Positions 35,636-43,907 of a DNA stretch of 64,000 nt are shown here, one piece after another. Origin of the DNA: Crossiella sp. CA-258035 (GTDB lineage Bacteria; Actinomycetota; Actinomycetes; Mycobacteriales; Pseudonocardiaceae). A program made the position numbers and the translations under genes. The stretch is taken from assembly GCF_030064675.1 (NCBI RefSeq), contig NZ_CP116413.1:6604001-6668000 (forward strand). The letters run 5' to 3'. The number at the start of each line of letters is the position of its first letter. Position 1 is the first letter of the stretch. The notes beneath the pieces are model-generated. The model saw nothing but the letters and a program-made list of their open reading frames with translations. It was not told the DNA's origin and did not search any database.

Positions 35636-35647
35636 GAAAGCGCTTAC
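35636..35647. promoter_or_regulatory. LacI-type dyad upstream of jelly-roll gene
   Basis: GAAAGCGCTTAC contains the AAGCGCTT palindrome typical of LacI-family operators and lies 70 bp upstream of the secreted protein's start. It suggests carbohydrate-responsive control. Confidence 0.4.
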
Positions 35648-35775
35648 CAGGTTGGCGGGGTGACGTCACATTAGGACACGGAACGTAGTCCGACAAGGCT
35701 TTCACATATGCGACCAGAATCCGGCGGCTCTCCCTTCCTCGACCCGGACCGGACTCGCCGACGGAGAAAAGGACC

Positions 35776-36186
35776 TCAGGCGTCGAACGCGCTCGGCACC
35801 ACGCCGCGCTCGAACACCAGCGACATCAGCTCGGTGACGAACTCCGGCACGCTCGCCCCGTCGTAGAGGCCCCGGCTGGCCTGCGCCAGCACCACCCGGC
35901 CGAAGGCGCCGACCAGGATGACCTGGCAGGCCAGCTGTGGCGGGACCCGCAGCGGATGGCCGGTGGCGGCGCAAGCCTCCAGCGCCTCGATGACGATCAG
36001 GCCGACCTTCCCGCCGGGGCGGGTGGTCGCGCGGTCGCTCCAGGAGACGCCGACGCCCTTGGGGAAGCTCAGCAGCACGCGCTGGTGCGCCGGGTTGCCG
36101 GTGGCGAAGCACAGGTAGGCCCGCAAGATCGCGCCCAGCTTGCCCAGCGGGTCGCCCGGCTCCGCCTCGTCCCTGGCCCGCGCCAC
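35776..36186 (-). pseudogene. TetR C-terminal (ligand-binding) domain remnant
   Basis: A reading frame of 136 codons matches the ligand-binding half of a WHG-type TetR regulator (GKLGAILRAYLCFATGNPAH, QRVLLSF, VIEALEACAATGHPL, ACQVILVGAFGRVVL). There is no HTH. In frame upstream the reading continues as HRERGRRAAV and then meets the TGA that ends the neighbouring TetR gene. It is thus likely a 5'-truncated copy left behind the intact TetR gene, or less likely a free ligand-binding protein started at GTG 36186. Confidence 0.6.
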
Positions 36187-36213
36187 GGCTGCCCGGCGAC
36201 CTCGTTCACGGTG

Positions 36214-36816
36214 TCAGTGGCCCTGCTGTTCCGGTAGCGGGACCGCGCCCGCGTGCAGCAGCTTGAGCGCGTCGCGGGTGATCTCGGGCAGTGGCCGGGT
36301 GCCGCCGCCGTCCACCCATTCCCGCAGCACGACCTCGATCAGTCCCATGGCGGTGGCCGCGGCCAGCGCGGCCACCAGGCGGACCGAGGGCCCGCCGATC
36401 CTGGCGGCGATCTCGGTGGCCAGCTCATCGCGCCAGCGCCAGGTCTGCTCGGCCAGCCTGGCCTGCAGCGAGTCGGTGTGCCTGGCCAGCGCGTACACCG
36501 CGACGACCCGGTCGGAGTCCTCGGCGACCACCCGCATCAGCCGGGCCAGCACCGCGTGCAGCGCCTCGGGCAGCGGGCGGTCCGCGGGCTGGGCGCGCAT
36601 GACCTCGAGGGAGTCGGTGAGGTGCTCCTCGACGAAGCCCGCGATCAGCGACTCCTTGGTCGGGAAGTAGCGGTAGAGCGTGCGGGTGCCGACCTCGGCC
36701 GCGGCGGCGACCTGTTCGATCGTGGTCGCCTCGAAGCCCTGCGCCGCGAACAGCTCCAGCGCCTTGTCGGCGATCAGCAGCCGGGTGCGCTGCATCTTCA
36801 CCTCGCGCAGCCCCAT
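36214..36816 (-). CDS. TetR/AcrR-family regulator
   Basis: A 200-residue repressor. N-terminal HTH: ALELFAAQGFEATTIEQVAA followed by AEVGTRTLYRYFPTKESLI. The C-terminal domain is helical with no recognised ligand. It is divergent from the P450-ferredoxin pair and is its likely regulator; a 15-bp perfect dyad lies between them. ATG 36816 has AGGAGGT upstream. The C-terminal TetR remnant follows directly. Confidence 0.92.
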   Translation of the reverse strand: MGLREVKMQRTRLLIADKALELFAAQGFEATTIEQVAAAAEVGTRTLYRYFPTKESLIAGFVEEHLTDSLEVMRAQPADRPLPEALHAVLARLMRVVAEDSDRVVAVYALARHTDSLQARLAEQTWRWRDELATEIAARIGGPSVRLVAALAAATAMGLIEVVLREWVDGGGTRPLPEITRDALKLLHAGAVPLPEQQGH

Positions 36817-36894
36817 CGGCGCACCTCCTGACCAGCCCCTCTTCGCCCGGAGGCTAACAGCACGGACCGTGCCCGACAGGTGTTCGACACACGT

Positions 36895-36933
36895 GGCATA
36901 GTGGCAGCGTTGGCATAGTGGCAGTAACTGCCA
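36895..36933. promoter_or_regulatory. Operator region of TetR/P450 divergon
   Basis: A 17-bp unit GGCATAGTGGCAGCGTT (36895-36911) is repeated directly at 36912-36928 (last four bases differ), and TGGCAGTAACTGCCA (36919-36933) is a perfect dyad with 7-bp arms. It lies 79 bp from the TetR start and 56 bp from the P450 start, a good place to block both. Confidence 0.65.
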
Positions 36934-36988
36934 GTTTTCTCCACATGCCCCGCCGCTCGACTCCCACCACCGAGAGGACTCCCCGGCC

Positions 36989-38221
36989 ATGACCGAGACC
37001 GCCAGCGCCCCCGCCACCGCCGCCTTCCCCGACACCCGGCCCCCGGGCTGTCCGTTCGACCCCGCCGCGGAGTACCGGGAGCTGCGGGAGAGCGCCCCGG
37101 TGAGCAGGGTGAGCTGCCCGGTCGGCGTGGACGCGTGGCTGGTCACCCGGTACGAGGACGTGCGCAGCGTGCTGGCCGACCCCCGGCTGAACTCGCGGGC
37201 CGCCTCGCCGTCCAACCACGTCAACACCGAGGCCGACCTCGACGCCCCGGCCAACCCCGGCTCGATCCTGCACCACGACGGTCCCGAGCACTCCCGGCTG
37301 CGCAGGCTGCTGACCCCGGAGTTCACCGTCAAGCGCATCCAGGCGATGCGGCCCTACATCGCCGAGCTGGTGGACCAGCACCTCGACGCGATGCTCGAAG
37401 GCACGGAGGCCGACCTCTACCACGACTTCGGCCTGCCGATCCCGTCGCTGGTGATCTGCGAGCTGCTCGGCGTGCCCTACGCCGACCGGGAGATGTTCCA
37501 GGCGGCCAGCGGCGTGCTGCTCAAGGTCGACATCACCCAGGAGCAGCGGCTGGCGGCCAGTGGTCAGATCCAGGGCTACATGGCCCAGCTGGTCATGGCG
37601 AAGCTGGCCAACCCGACCGATGAGGACCTGCTCGGCAGGCTGATCCAGCGCGCCAACGCCTCCGGCACCCCGCTGACCGTGGAAGAGCTGGTCACCCTCG
37701 GCATCTCGCTGCTGATCGCCGGGCATGAGACCACCGCGAACATGATCGCGCTCAGCGCCGCCGCGCTGCTGCAGCACCCGGACCGGCTGGCCGAGCTGCG
37801 CGCCGACCCGTCGATCGCCCCCGCCGCGGTCGAGGAGATGCTGCGGTACCTGTCGGTGGTGCAGTTCGGCGTGTTCCGCCGGGTGGTGGAGGACCTGCCG
37901 GTGGGCAACGTGGTGTTCAAGGAGGGCGAGTTCGTCATCGCCGCGCTGTCCTCCGGCAACCGGCAGGAGTCGGTGTTCGACCGCCCCGACGAGATCGACT
38001 TCAGCCGCAACGCCAGCGCCCACCTGACCTTCGGCTACGGCGCCCACCAGTGCCTCGGCCAGCAGCTCGCCCGGGTGGAGCTGCAGGAAGTCTTCGCCAG
38101 GCTCTACACGAGGATCCCGACGCTGCGTCTGGGGATTCCCTTCGAGAAAATCGAGTTCAAGCACGACGCTCTCGTGTACGGCGTACGTTCGTTGCCGGTC
38201 ACCTGGGACACCCAGGCCTGA
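36989..38221 (+). CDS. Cytochrome P450
   Basis: A 410-residue soluble bacterial P450 (CYP105/107-like class). Motifs: I-helix AGHETT (244-249, proton relay), ExxR as EEMLR (282-286), heme loop FGYGAHQCLGQ with Cys355. The N-terminal GCPFDPAAEYRELR is typical. It oxidises an unknown small molecule with electrons from the ferredoxin encoded 44 nt downstream; no reductase gene is near. Divergent from a TetR regulator, suggesting induction by the substrate. Nothing else biosynthetic adjoins, so a detoxification or tailoring role are both possible. Confidence 0.95.
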   Translation: MTETASAPATAAFPDTRPPGCPFDPAAEYRELRESAPVSRVSCPVGVDAWLVTRYEDVRSVLADPRLNSRAASPSNHVNTEADLDAPANPGSILHHDGPEHSRLRRLLTPEFTVKRIQAMRPYIAELVDQHLDAMLEGTEADLYHDFGLPIPSLVICELLGVPYADREMFQAASGVLLKVDITQEQRLAASGQIQGYMAQLVMAKLANPTDEDLLGRLIQRANASGTPLTVEELVTLGISLLIAGHETTANMIALSAAALLQHPDRLAELRADPSIAPAAVEEMLRYLSVVQFGVFRRVVEDLPVGNVVFKEGEFVIAALSSGNRQESVFDRPDEIDFSRNASAHLTFGYGAHQCLGQQLARVELQEVFARLYTRIPTLRLGIPFEKIEFKHDALVYGVRSLPVTWDTQA

Positions 38222-38265
38222 CCGGCCGGCGGCCGCGACCCACCACCGCACAACAGGAGTTGGAA

Positions 38266-38460
38266 ATGCGCGTCAACATCGACGAAGAAGCCTGCGTCGG
38301 CGCCGGCCAGTGCGTGCTGGCCGCCGCCGAGGTGTTCGACCAGCGGGACGAGGACGGCGTGGTCGTGCTGCTCCAGGCGGAGCCGCCGGCCGAACTGGGT
38401 GAGGCGGTGCGCGAGGCCGCGGTGCTGTGCCCCGCGATGGCCATCCACGTCGAAGACTGA
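38266..38460 (+). CDS. 3Fe-4S ferredoxin
   Basis: A 64-residue ferredoxin with Cys10, Cys16 and Cys55 (ACVGAGQC and LCPAMAI). The second position of the 4Fe-4S motif is Ala13, giving the [3Fe-4S] type that feeds actinobacterial P450s. It lies 44 nt after the P450 and has AGGAG before its ATG. It is the probable redox partner. Confidence 0.94.
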   Translation: MRVNIDEEACVGAGQCVLAAAEVFDQRDEDGVVVLLQAEPPAELGEAVREAAVLCPAMAIHVED

Positions 38461-38921
38461 ATTCCCCCGCGGGTCACATATCTGAACCGACCGGCGCGCG
38501 CAGGCAATTGCCGCGCCGGTCGGCGACCAATACCCGAGGCAATTTCGACCGCCTCCCCAGCGCTTCGCTCCTGGACGCGCCGACGACATTCCACCCATCC
38601 GGCCCTAGCCATTCGGCCACACCCATTAGGCCGTAGCCGTGCGACCCGTCAATCCACCGCGCCCGCCCCTACCGATCCGCCAGCCCTCGTCCCGGCCTGC
38701 TCCCCGGCCCCGGCCACCGCCAACCCGCTGCCCCGCTGCCGCCAATCCGCTGCCCCGCGGCCGCCGATCCGCCAGACCCCGGCCTGCGCCGTCCCCCGCC
38801 GCGGCGGAAACCGCCGCTCCCGGTGATCAACGCACCAGCCATCCAGCGGACATCCCGCGCACACCCGACCCGGCTAGTTTCTCCTCATCCGCCACCGGGT
38901 TTCGGTTTGAGGAGCACAACG
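38461..38921. repeat. 461-bp noncoding gap with terminator and tandem repeats
   Basis: No gene. It holds the ferredoxin terminator and, at 38718-38761, two 22-bp tandem units beginning CGCCAACCCGCTGCCCCGC, with a partial third to about 38775. The rest is Pro-codon-like GC-rich filler without coding bias, then the phospholipase promoter. Confidence 0.55.
38487..38523 (+). terminator. Terminator of P450-ferredoxin operon
   Basis: CCGACCGGCGCG (38487-38498) pairs perfectly with CGCGCCGGTCGG (38512-38523), a 12-bp stem with a 13-nt loop, 27 bp after the ferredoxin stop. Confidence 0.8.
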
Positions 38922-39929
38922 ATGCATCGCCCACTCGCTCGCGCGGCCACCGCCGTCGGCGCCGCCCTGCTGGCCCTGGCCGCCACCGCCACTCCCGCCC
39001 AGGCGAGCACCGCGACCGGGGCCACCACGGTCGGCGTGCACAACGCCTACATCCAGTCCACCTTCCCGTACCTGGTGGACGCCCTGGACACCGGCGCGGG
39101 CATGCTCGAGCTGGACGTCTGGACGAACTTCTTCGGCACCAGGGACTTCAAGGTCAGCCACGATCCCGGCAACAGCAACAACTGCGCCGCCGCGGACACT
39201 TACCAGCAGCTGCGCACCGGCGCCCGCGACCAGAACCTGGCCACCTGCCTGCGCAACATCCGCCTGTGGCACGAGACCCAGCCGAACCATCCCCTGGTCG
39301 TGCTCAAGCTGGAGATGAAGAACGGCTTCGACGGCCGCGGCGGCTTCGGCCCCGCGGAACTCGACCGCCTGATCGCCGACAACCTGGGCGCCGCCAACGT
39401 CTTCGGCCCTGCCCAGCTCAAGGGCGACCACCCCACCCTGGACGCCGCCGCCCAGTCCGGAGCCTGGCCTGCCCGCGCCGCCCTCACCGGCAAGTTCCTG
39501 CTCCTGGTCGAACGCGGCACCCTCGAGGCCGCGAACCCCTTCGACCGCTACCACACCGACGTGGAGTACGCCGACCGCCTGATCAACGCCAACAGCACCG
39601 GAACCCTGGCCACCACCATGGCCTTCCCGGCGATCAACGGCGCCGCGCCGTCTGACCCGCGCACCGGCGACCGCGCCGGCAACCGCGCGCCCTGGCTGGT
39701 CGCCTTCGACGGCGACGCCAGCGCCTACGCCGGTTATCCCGGCACGTACCTGGGCGGCAAGTACTTCGTCGTCATGACCGACGCCCACCGCGTGGCCCCG
39801 GCGATCGACGGCGTGAACCCACCGGTTCCCGACGCCCAGGCCCGGGTCCGCGACCTCTCTGCCAAGGGCGCCACCATCGTCTCCAGCGACTGGCGCGCCC
39901 CGGCAATCGTCGCCTACACCACCGGCTGA
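38922..39929 (+). CDS. Secreted phosphatidylinositol-specific phospholipase C-like protein
   Basis: A 335-residue exported protein with a signal peptide (residues 1-28, ending AQA). The TIM-barrel PI-PLC X-domain motifs are visible: VGVHNAYI (first catalytic His), MLELDVWTN (Glu/Asp metal or substrate ligands), KVSHDPG (second His) and VVLKLEMK. The calcium-type ligands suggest the Ca-dependent bacterial PI-PLC subgroup. It would cleave phosphoinositides or GPI anchors outside the cell, which fits attack on eukaryotic membranes. ATG 38922 has GAGGAG upstream. Confidence 0.85.
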   Translation: MHRPLARAATAVGAALLALAATATPAQASTATGATTVGVHNAYIQSTFPYLVDALDTGAGMLELDVWTNFFGTRDFKVSHDPGNSNNCAAADTYQQLRTGARDQNLATCLRNIRLWHETQPNHPLVVLKLEMKNGFDGRGGFGPAELDRLIADNLGAANVFGPAQLKGDHPTLDAAAQSGAWPARAALTGKFLLLVERGTLEAANPFDRYHTDVEYADRLINANSTGTLATTMAFPAINGAAPSDPRTGDRAGNRAPWLVAFDGDASAYAGYPGTYLGGKYFVVMTDAHRVAPAIDGVNPPVPDAQARVRDLSAKGATIVSSDWRAPAIVAYTTG

Positions 39930-40504
39930 CCCACATCGCCCGGACGGCTCCCGCCCACCACGGAGCCGCTCAGACAGCACGCCCGTCATCACGTCCGAGT
40001 CCGACATCGGACGTTGTCACCGCTTCGGCCCAATCGTAGGATGATTGGTGTCCGCACCAGCGGCCGTGGACGCTGTGCGGGCCGGCCCGCCGCCCTGGCC
40101 CGCACAGCCCGCGCCCGGGGTCCCGGACCGCAAGCCACACCAGCCTCGCTCACTGGCCACTACCCGCTTCTGCCCAAACGGATCGCGTATCAGCGACGCG
40201 AAGTGCGACGCCCACACCGCTAGCAGGCCGCCACGGGCACTGGCCAGCCGCCAGCGGAGCCGGTCCTCCCAGCTACGCCGATGGCGCCAGCTACCCAGCC
40301 GTCAGCACCAGCCGCCGACCACACCGGCCACACCGGACCTGCTCGCCGCACCGGTCCTGCTCGCTGCCCAGCCCTGCTGGGGCCGCCAACTGCGCTACCT
40401 CAGCTTGACCGGTCATCCCGGCCTGACCTTTCGTCCGGCCCGGCCGCCAGCGCGCCAACCCGTTGCCCCGCCTTGGCGGCCGAACAGTCGAGGCGAGCTC
40501 GTGT
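39930..40504. other. 575-bp noncoding gap with hairpins and short tandem repeat
   Basis: No gene. Besides the terminator it has two adjacent dyads: ACGTCCGA (39991-39998) with TCGGACGT (40007-40014), and CCAATC (40030-40035) with GATTGG (40043-40048). An 18-bp tandem pair CACCGGACCTGCTCGCCG / CACCGGTCCTGCTCGCTG lies at 40331-40366. Function unknown. Confidence 0.5.
39945..39968 (+). terminator. Terminator after PI-PLC gene
   Basis: CGGCTCC (39945-39951) and GGAGCCG (39962-39968) form a 7-bp stem with a 10-nt loop, 16 bp past the stop codon. Confidence 0.55.
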
Positions 40505-41428
40505 TCAGTTGTCCCGGGGGTCGGTGAAGCCCTGCTGCTCGGCCAGGAACCGCTCCACCTCAGCGCCCAGTTCCTCGGCGCTCGGCATGTCCTCGGCCGT
40601 CTCCAGCAGCAGGCTCTCCTTGCCCGCGGCTTCGGCGAACGCGTCGTACTGCCGCTCCAGTGCGCCCACCACCTGCGCGATCTCCTCCGACTCCACGACC
40701 TGCCGCTGAACCTCGGCGTCAGCCCGGCGCGCGGTCTCCCGCAACGAGTCCGCGGGCAGCACCAGCCCGGTGGTGCGCACCACGTGGTCGAGCAGGGTCA
40801 TCGCGACCGCCGGATAGGTCGACTGCGCGAGGTAGTGCGGCACCTGCGCGGCGAACCCGACGGCGTCGTGACCGCTCTCGCCGAGGCGGAGCTCCAGCAA
40901 CGCGCTCACGTTGCCGGGCACCTGCACCCGGTTGAAGAACGGCTGGTGTTCGGAGATCAGTTCCCGGCGCGTCGCGTGGGCCACCACGCCCAGCGGTCGC
41001 GTGTGCGGGACACCCATGGGAATCCCGTGGAAACCGACGGTCAGCCGGACGCCCCACCGTTCGATCAGGCTGCGCACAGCCTGGGTGAAAGCTTCCCACC
41101 GCACATCCGGCTCAGGCCCAGTGAGCAAGAGGAACGGGGTGCCGATGCCGTCGTGCAACAGATACACCACGAGCTCGGGTCCGGCAAAATCGGCCCACCG
41201 GTCCGTCGAGTAGGTCATCAGCGGCCGCCGCGAGCGGTAGTCGATCAGGCCGTCCACGTCGAACCGCGCGATCTCGCGGTGCTCGTAGTTCTCCAGCAGG
41301 TGCTCGACCAGCACCCGCCCGGCCGCTCCCGCGTCCATGAACCCGTCGAAGTGGTGCAGCAGTACCGCTCCGGTCAGGTCCGGGACATCGGAGTCCACCT
41401 CGTACAGGTTCTCCGGATTCAGCACCAC
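40505..41428 (-). CDS. PAC2-family protein
   Basis: A 307-residue PAC2 (proteasome assembly chaperone-like) protein, universal in actinobacteria and probably linked to the bacterial proteasome or to small-molecule ligation. Features: AVLLHHFDGFMDAGAAG near the N-terminus, RPLMTYSTDRW, VVYLLHDGIGTPFLLLTGPE, VGFHGIPMGVPHTRP, and a C-terminal acidic coiled-coil (EEIAQVVGALERQYDAF). The start gives the typical N-terminus (MVLNPENLYEVD). Confidence 0.9.
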   Translation of the reverse strand: MVLNPENLYEVDSDVPDLTGAVLLHHFDGFMDAGAAGRVLVEHLLENYEHREIARFDVDGLIDYRSRRPLMTYSTDRWADFAGPELVVYLLHDGIGTPFLLLTGPEPDVRWEAFTQAVRSLIERWGVRLTVGFHGIPMGVPHTRPLGVVAHATRRELISEHQPFFNRVQVPGNVSALLELRLGESGHDAVGFAAQVPHYLAQSTYPAVAMTLLDHVVRTTGLVLPADSLRETARRADAEVQRQVVESEEIAQVVGALERQYDAFAEAAGKESLLLETAEDMPSAEELGAEVERFLAEQQGFTDPRDN

Positions 41429-41784
41429 AGCCTCCTGCTCGTCTTACCGCGCTTCTGTATCGAGAACGCCCGACCGGGTGACACCATTCCCGTCAGATCA
41501 ATTTGACGCACCAGATGTCCAAGCGGTTATATGCCATACATGGCACCCAGAACCGCGGCGCCCCCGTCGCCAGCCCCCACCCGGCAGCCGCCCGCACCTC
41601 CGGACGCGGACGCCGGCCTCGCCTCCCGGCAGCACCGCCACACCTTCGAACACAGCCTCAAAAATCCCTCGCTTGTCAGCGTTTTTTCGTTACCTGACAA
41701 CACAATTTACTGACCACCGGGCCACGAGTTTCACCCGTGGTGAACCTGCCAATCCCGCCCCATTCCGCACGCTAGGCTGATGCC
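41429..41784. other. 356-bp gap with an AT-richer stretch and a dyad
   Basis: No gene. The stretch 41645-41715 is distinctly less GC-rich than the rest of the window. It contains TTGTCAG (41673-41679) and CTGACAA (41694-41700), a 7-bp inverted repeat with a 14-nt spacer, upstream of the DUF222/HNH gene. Probably its promoter region. Confidence 0.45.
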
Positions 41785-42987
41785 ATGTTCGAGCAGCTCG
41801 CCGTGCTCGACGCACCTCAGCCCCGGTCTGTTGACGCCACGATGGGCGCCCTCTCCGCTGATATGTCCACTTTGGACGACGACGCGTTGCTCGATCGTTT
41901 GCAGGACTGCCAACGGATCAAGGCTTTCGTCGAGTCGGTCGAGATGCAGACCCTGGCCAGGTTCGCCGAACACCGAACCCATGACAAGTACGGAATCCAC
42001 GAGTTCGTCGAGGACGAGATCGCCGCGGCGCTGGGCTGGAGCCCGCGCGCGGCCGCGATCAGGCTGGCCACCGCCCTCGACCTCCGCCGCCTGCCCAGAA
42101 CCCTGGACGCGTTGGCGGAAGGCCGGATCGACTACATGAAAGCCAAGGCGATCACCGAAGCCGTGGCGCCGCTCACCGGTGACCAGGCGGCCTCGGTCGA
42201 GGACCGGGTGCTGCCCGACGCGCGGTCCCGCAGCGTGGGCAGCCTGCGTTCGATGCTGCGCCGCGCGGTCATCCGCGCCGACCCCGGCGCCGCCCGCAAG
42301 AGAGAGGAGAAGGCAGCGGAGTCCCGGCAGCTGTCACTGTGGGCGGAGGAGGACGGCATGGCCGTGCTCTCGGTGAAGGCGCCGGCCCCGCAGACCCAGG
42401 CCGCCTTCTGCTACGTCGACAAGCTCGCCCGCACCGTGAAGGACGAGGAGCGGACACTCGACCAGACCCGCACCGACGTGGCGCTGGACCTGTTGTCCGC
42501 CAAGGCGAACGGCGGTTCGGTCAGCACCGAGATCCGGGTGACCGTGCCGATCACCACCCTGCTCGGCGACGACGAGCCAGCCGAACTGGCCGACCACGGT
42601 CCCATCACCGCCGAGATGGCCCGCGAACTGGCCATGGACGCCAACATCAAACGACTGCTCACCGGCCCGGACGGCTCGGTGATCGGCTATGACGCCCGGC
42701 GCTACAAACCGCCGACCTGGATGACCGAGCTGGTCAAGGCGCGCAACCCGCGTTGCACCTTCCCCGGTTGTCGTCGCAAGGCCCACGACTCGGACCTCGA
42801 CCACACCATCCCGCACGAGAACGGAGGCCCCACCAGTCCTGACAACCTCGGTCCGCTGTGCCGTCACCACCACCGGCTCAAGCAGACCGCCGCCTGGCCC
42901 TGGCGGCTGAACCAGCATCCGGGTGGCCGCTTCACCTGGACCTCGCCCACCAACCGCGTCTACCACACCTCCCCGGAGCCGCGATGA
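41785..42987 (+). CDS. DUF222 / HNH endonuclease-domain protein (13E12-like family)
   Basis: A 400-residue protein. N-terminal helical DUF222 (residues ~30-290), then a C-terminal HNH nuclease motif: CTFPGCRRKAHDSDLDHTIP, HENGGPTSPDNLGPLCRHHH. The Cys pair and the final CRHHH form the zinc/treble-clef site. These proteins are multicopy in many actinobacteria and their role (defence, mobile or recombination-linked) is not settled. No integrase, repeat or partner gene is adjacent here. Confidence 0.9.
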   Translation: MFEQLAVLDAPQPRSVDATMGALSADMSTLDDDALLDRLQDCQRIKAFVESVEMQTLARFAEHRTHDKYGIHEFVEDEIAAALGWSPRAAAIRLATALDLRRLPRTLDALAEGRIDYMKAKAITEAVAPLTGDQAASVEDRVLPDARSRSVGSLRSMLRRAVIRADPGAARKREEKAAESRQLSLWAEEDGMAVLSVKAPAPQTQAAFCYVDKLARTVKDEERTLDQTRTDVALDLLSAKANGGSVSTEIRVTVPITTLLGDDEPAELADHGPITAEMARELAMDANIKRLLTGPDGSVIGYDARRYKPPTWMTELVKARNPRCTFPGCRRKAHDSDLDHTIPHENGGPTSPDNLGPLCRHHHRLKQTAAWPWRLNQHPGGRFTWTSPTNRVYHTSPEPR

Positions 42988-43228
42988 CCTGAACCGCAAG
43001 CCCCGCCTCGCCACCGGCCCGCGGCCCACGGAGTCGAGCGGCAGGGCGGATCGCCGACCACCGCGTGCCCCGCTCAGCACGCGGAGGCCACCGGGCACCT
43101 CACGCCGGCATGAGGTGCCGCCAGCACTGTCCACAAAGGAGAGTTCCGACCAACGGGAACAGAGCCCCGGGAGGTTCGCTGGAAGTCAGAGCATTGGGTA
43201 TTCAAACGGTCTCGTCTACCGTGGGGAT

Positions 43229-43684
43229 ATGAGTTCGCCGCGCCCGTGTTCCATCGCCGCCACGCTGGCCGTGGTCGGTGAGAAGTACTCGCTGCTGGTG
43301 CTGCGTGAGGTGTTCTACGGGATGCGCCGGTTCGATGGCATGGTCCGGAACATCGGGGCACCGCGCGACATTCTCGCCGCCCGGCTGCGGAAGCTGGTCG
43401 ATGCGGGTGTGCTGGAACGTGTCCAGTACAGCGAGCGGCCGCCGCGGTTCGAGTATCACGCCACGGAGGCGGGACTGGAGCTACGCGGAGTACTGCACCT
43501 GTTGCGGCAGTGGGGTGACCAGCACCTCATGGACGTCGCGCCGGTGACGTTCGAGCACAGCTGCGGTGCGGACCTGGAGACCGTGCCGACCTGCAGGTCC
43601 TGCGGCGCCGAACCGGCCGTTGGCGAACTACGCGCGAAGTTCGCCAGTCCGGAGTGGACGGCGCAGGGCCGGACGGTCGACTGA
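43229..43684 (+). CDS. HxlR-family winged-helix regulator
   Basis: A 151-residue regulator. Near-N-terminal PCSIAATLAVVGEKYSLLVL contains the conserved Cys used for redox or electrophile sensing in HxlR proteins. Winged helix: LREVFYGMRRFDGMVRNIG, RDILAARLRKLVDAGVLERV, RPPRFEYHATEAG. The C-terminus has CRSCG, an unusual possible zinc pair. No obvious target gene adjoins. I start at ATG 43229 after GGGG. Confidence 0.88.
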   Translation: MSSPRPCSIAATLAVVGEKYSLLVLREVFYGMRRFDGMVRNIGAPRDILAARLRKLVDAGVLERVQYSERPPRFEYHATEAGLELRGVLHLLRQWGDQHLMDVAPVTFEHSCGADLETVPTCRSCGAEPAVGELRAKFASPEWTAQGRTVD

Positions 43685-43818
43685 GTCGCTCGGCCGGGCG
43701 GCTGGCGTCTCCAACGCCCCGCACGCTGTGCTCGAACCGCTCCGCCGCACAAGAAGAAGCCAGCGCCGGCAGCGAGGCCAGGGCGAGTCGTGCCTGGGCC
43801 TGATCGTCGGCCCCGGAT

Positions 43819-43868
43819 GTGCCCTGGGGCAGCCGGTTCAGGTCTAGCTGTCCGGCTGCCCAGGGCAC
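43819..43868. terminator. Long bidirectional hairpin terminator
   Basis: GTGCCCTGGGGCAGCCGG (43819-43836) pairs with CCGGCTGCCCAGGGCAC (43852-43868), 17 bp with one bulged G and a 15-nt loop. It lies between the convergent HxlR and ketosynthase genes. Confidence 0.8.
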
Positions 43869-43907
43869 GAGCCTCGGGGTGGCCCGGTTGGTTCGGGCCG
43901 TGGCTGG

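Noticed and set aside
36214-37338. 374-codon extension of the TetR gene
   Set aside because: The extension crosses the operator and the opposite P450 gene; a good RBS and standard TetR start are at 36816.
41785-42987. Homing endonuclease or mobile element from the DUF222/HNH gene
   Set aside because: No flanking repeats, intron or intein boundary or transposase; such genes are common chromosomal multicopy genes in actinobacteria.
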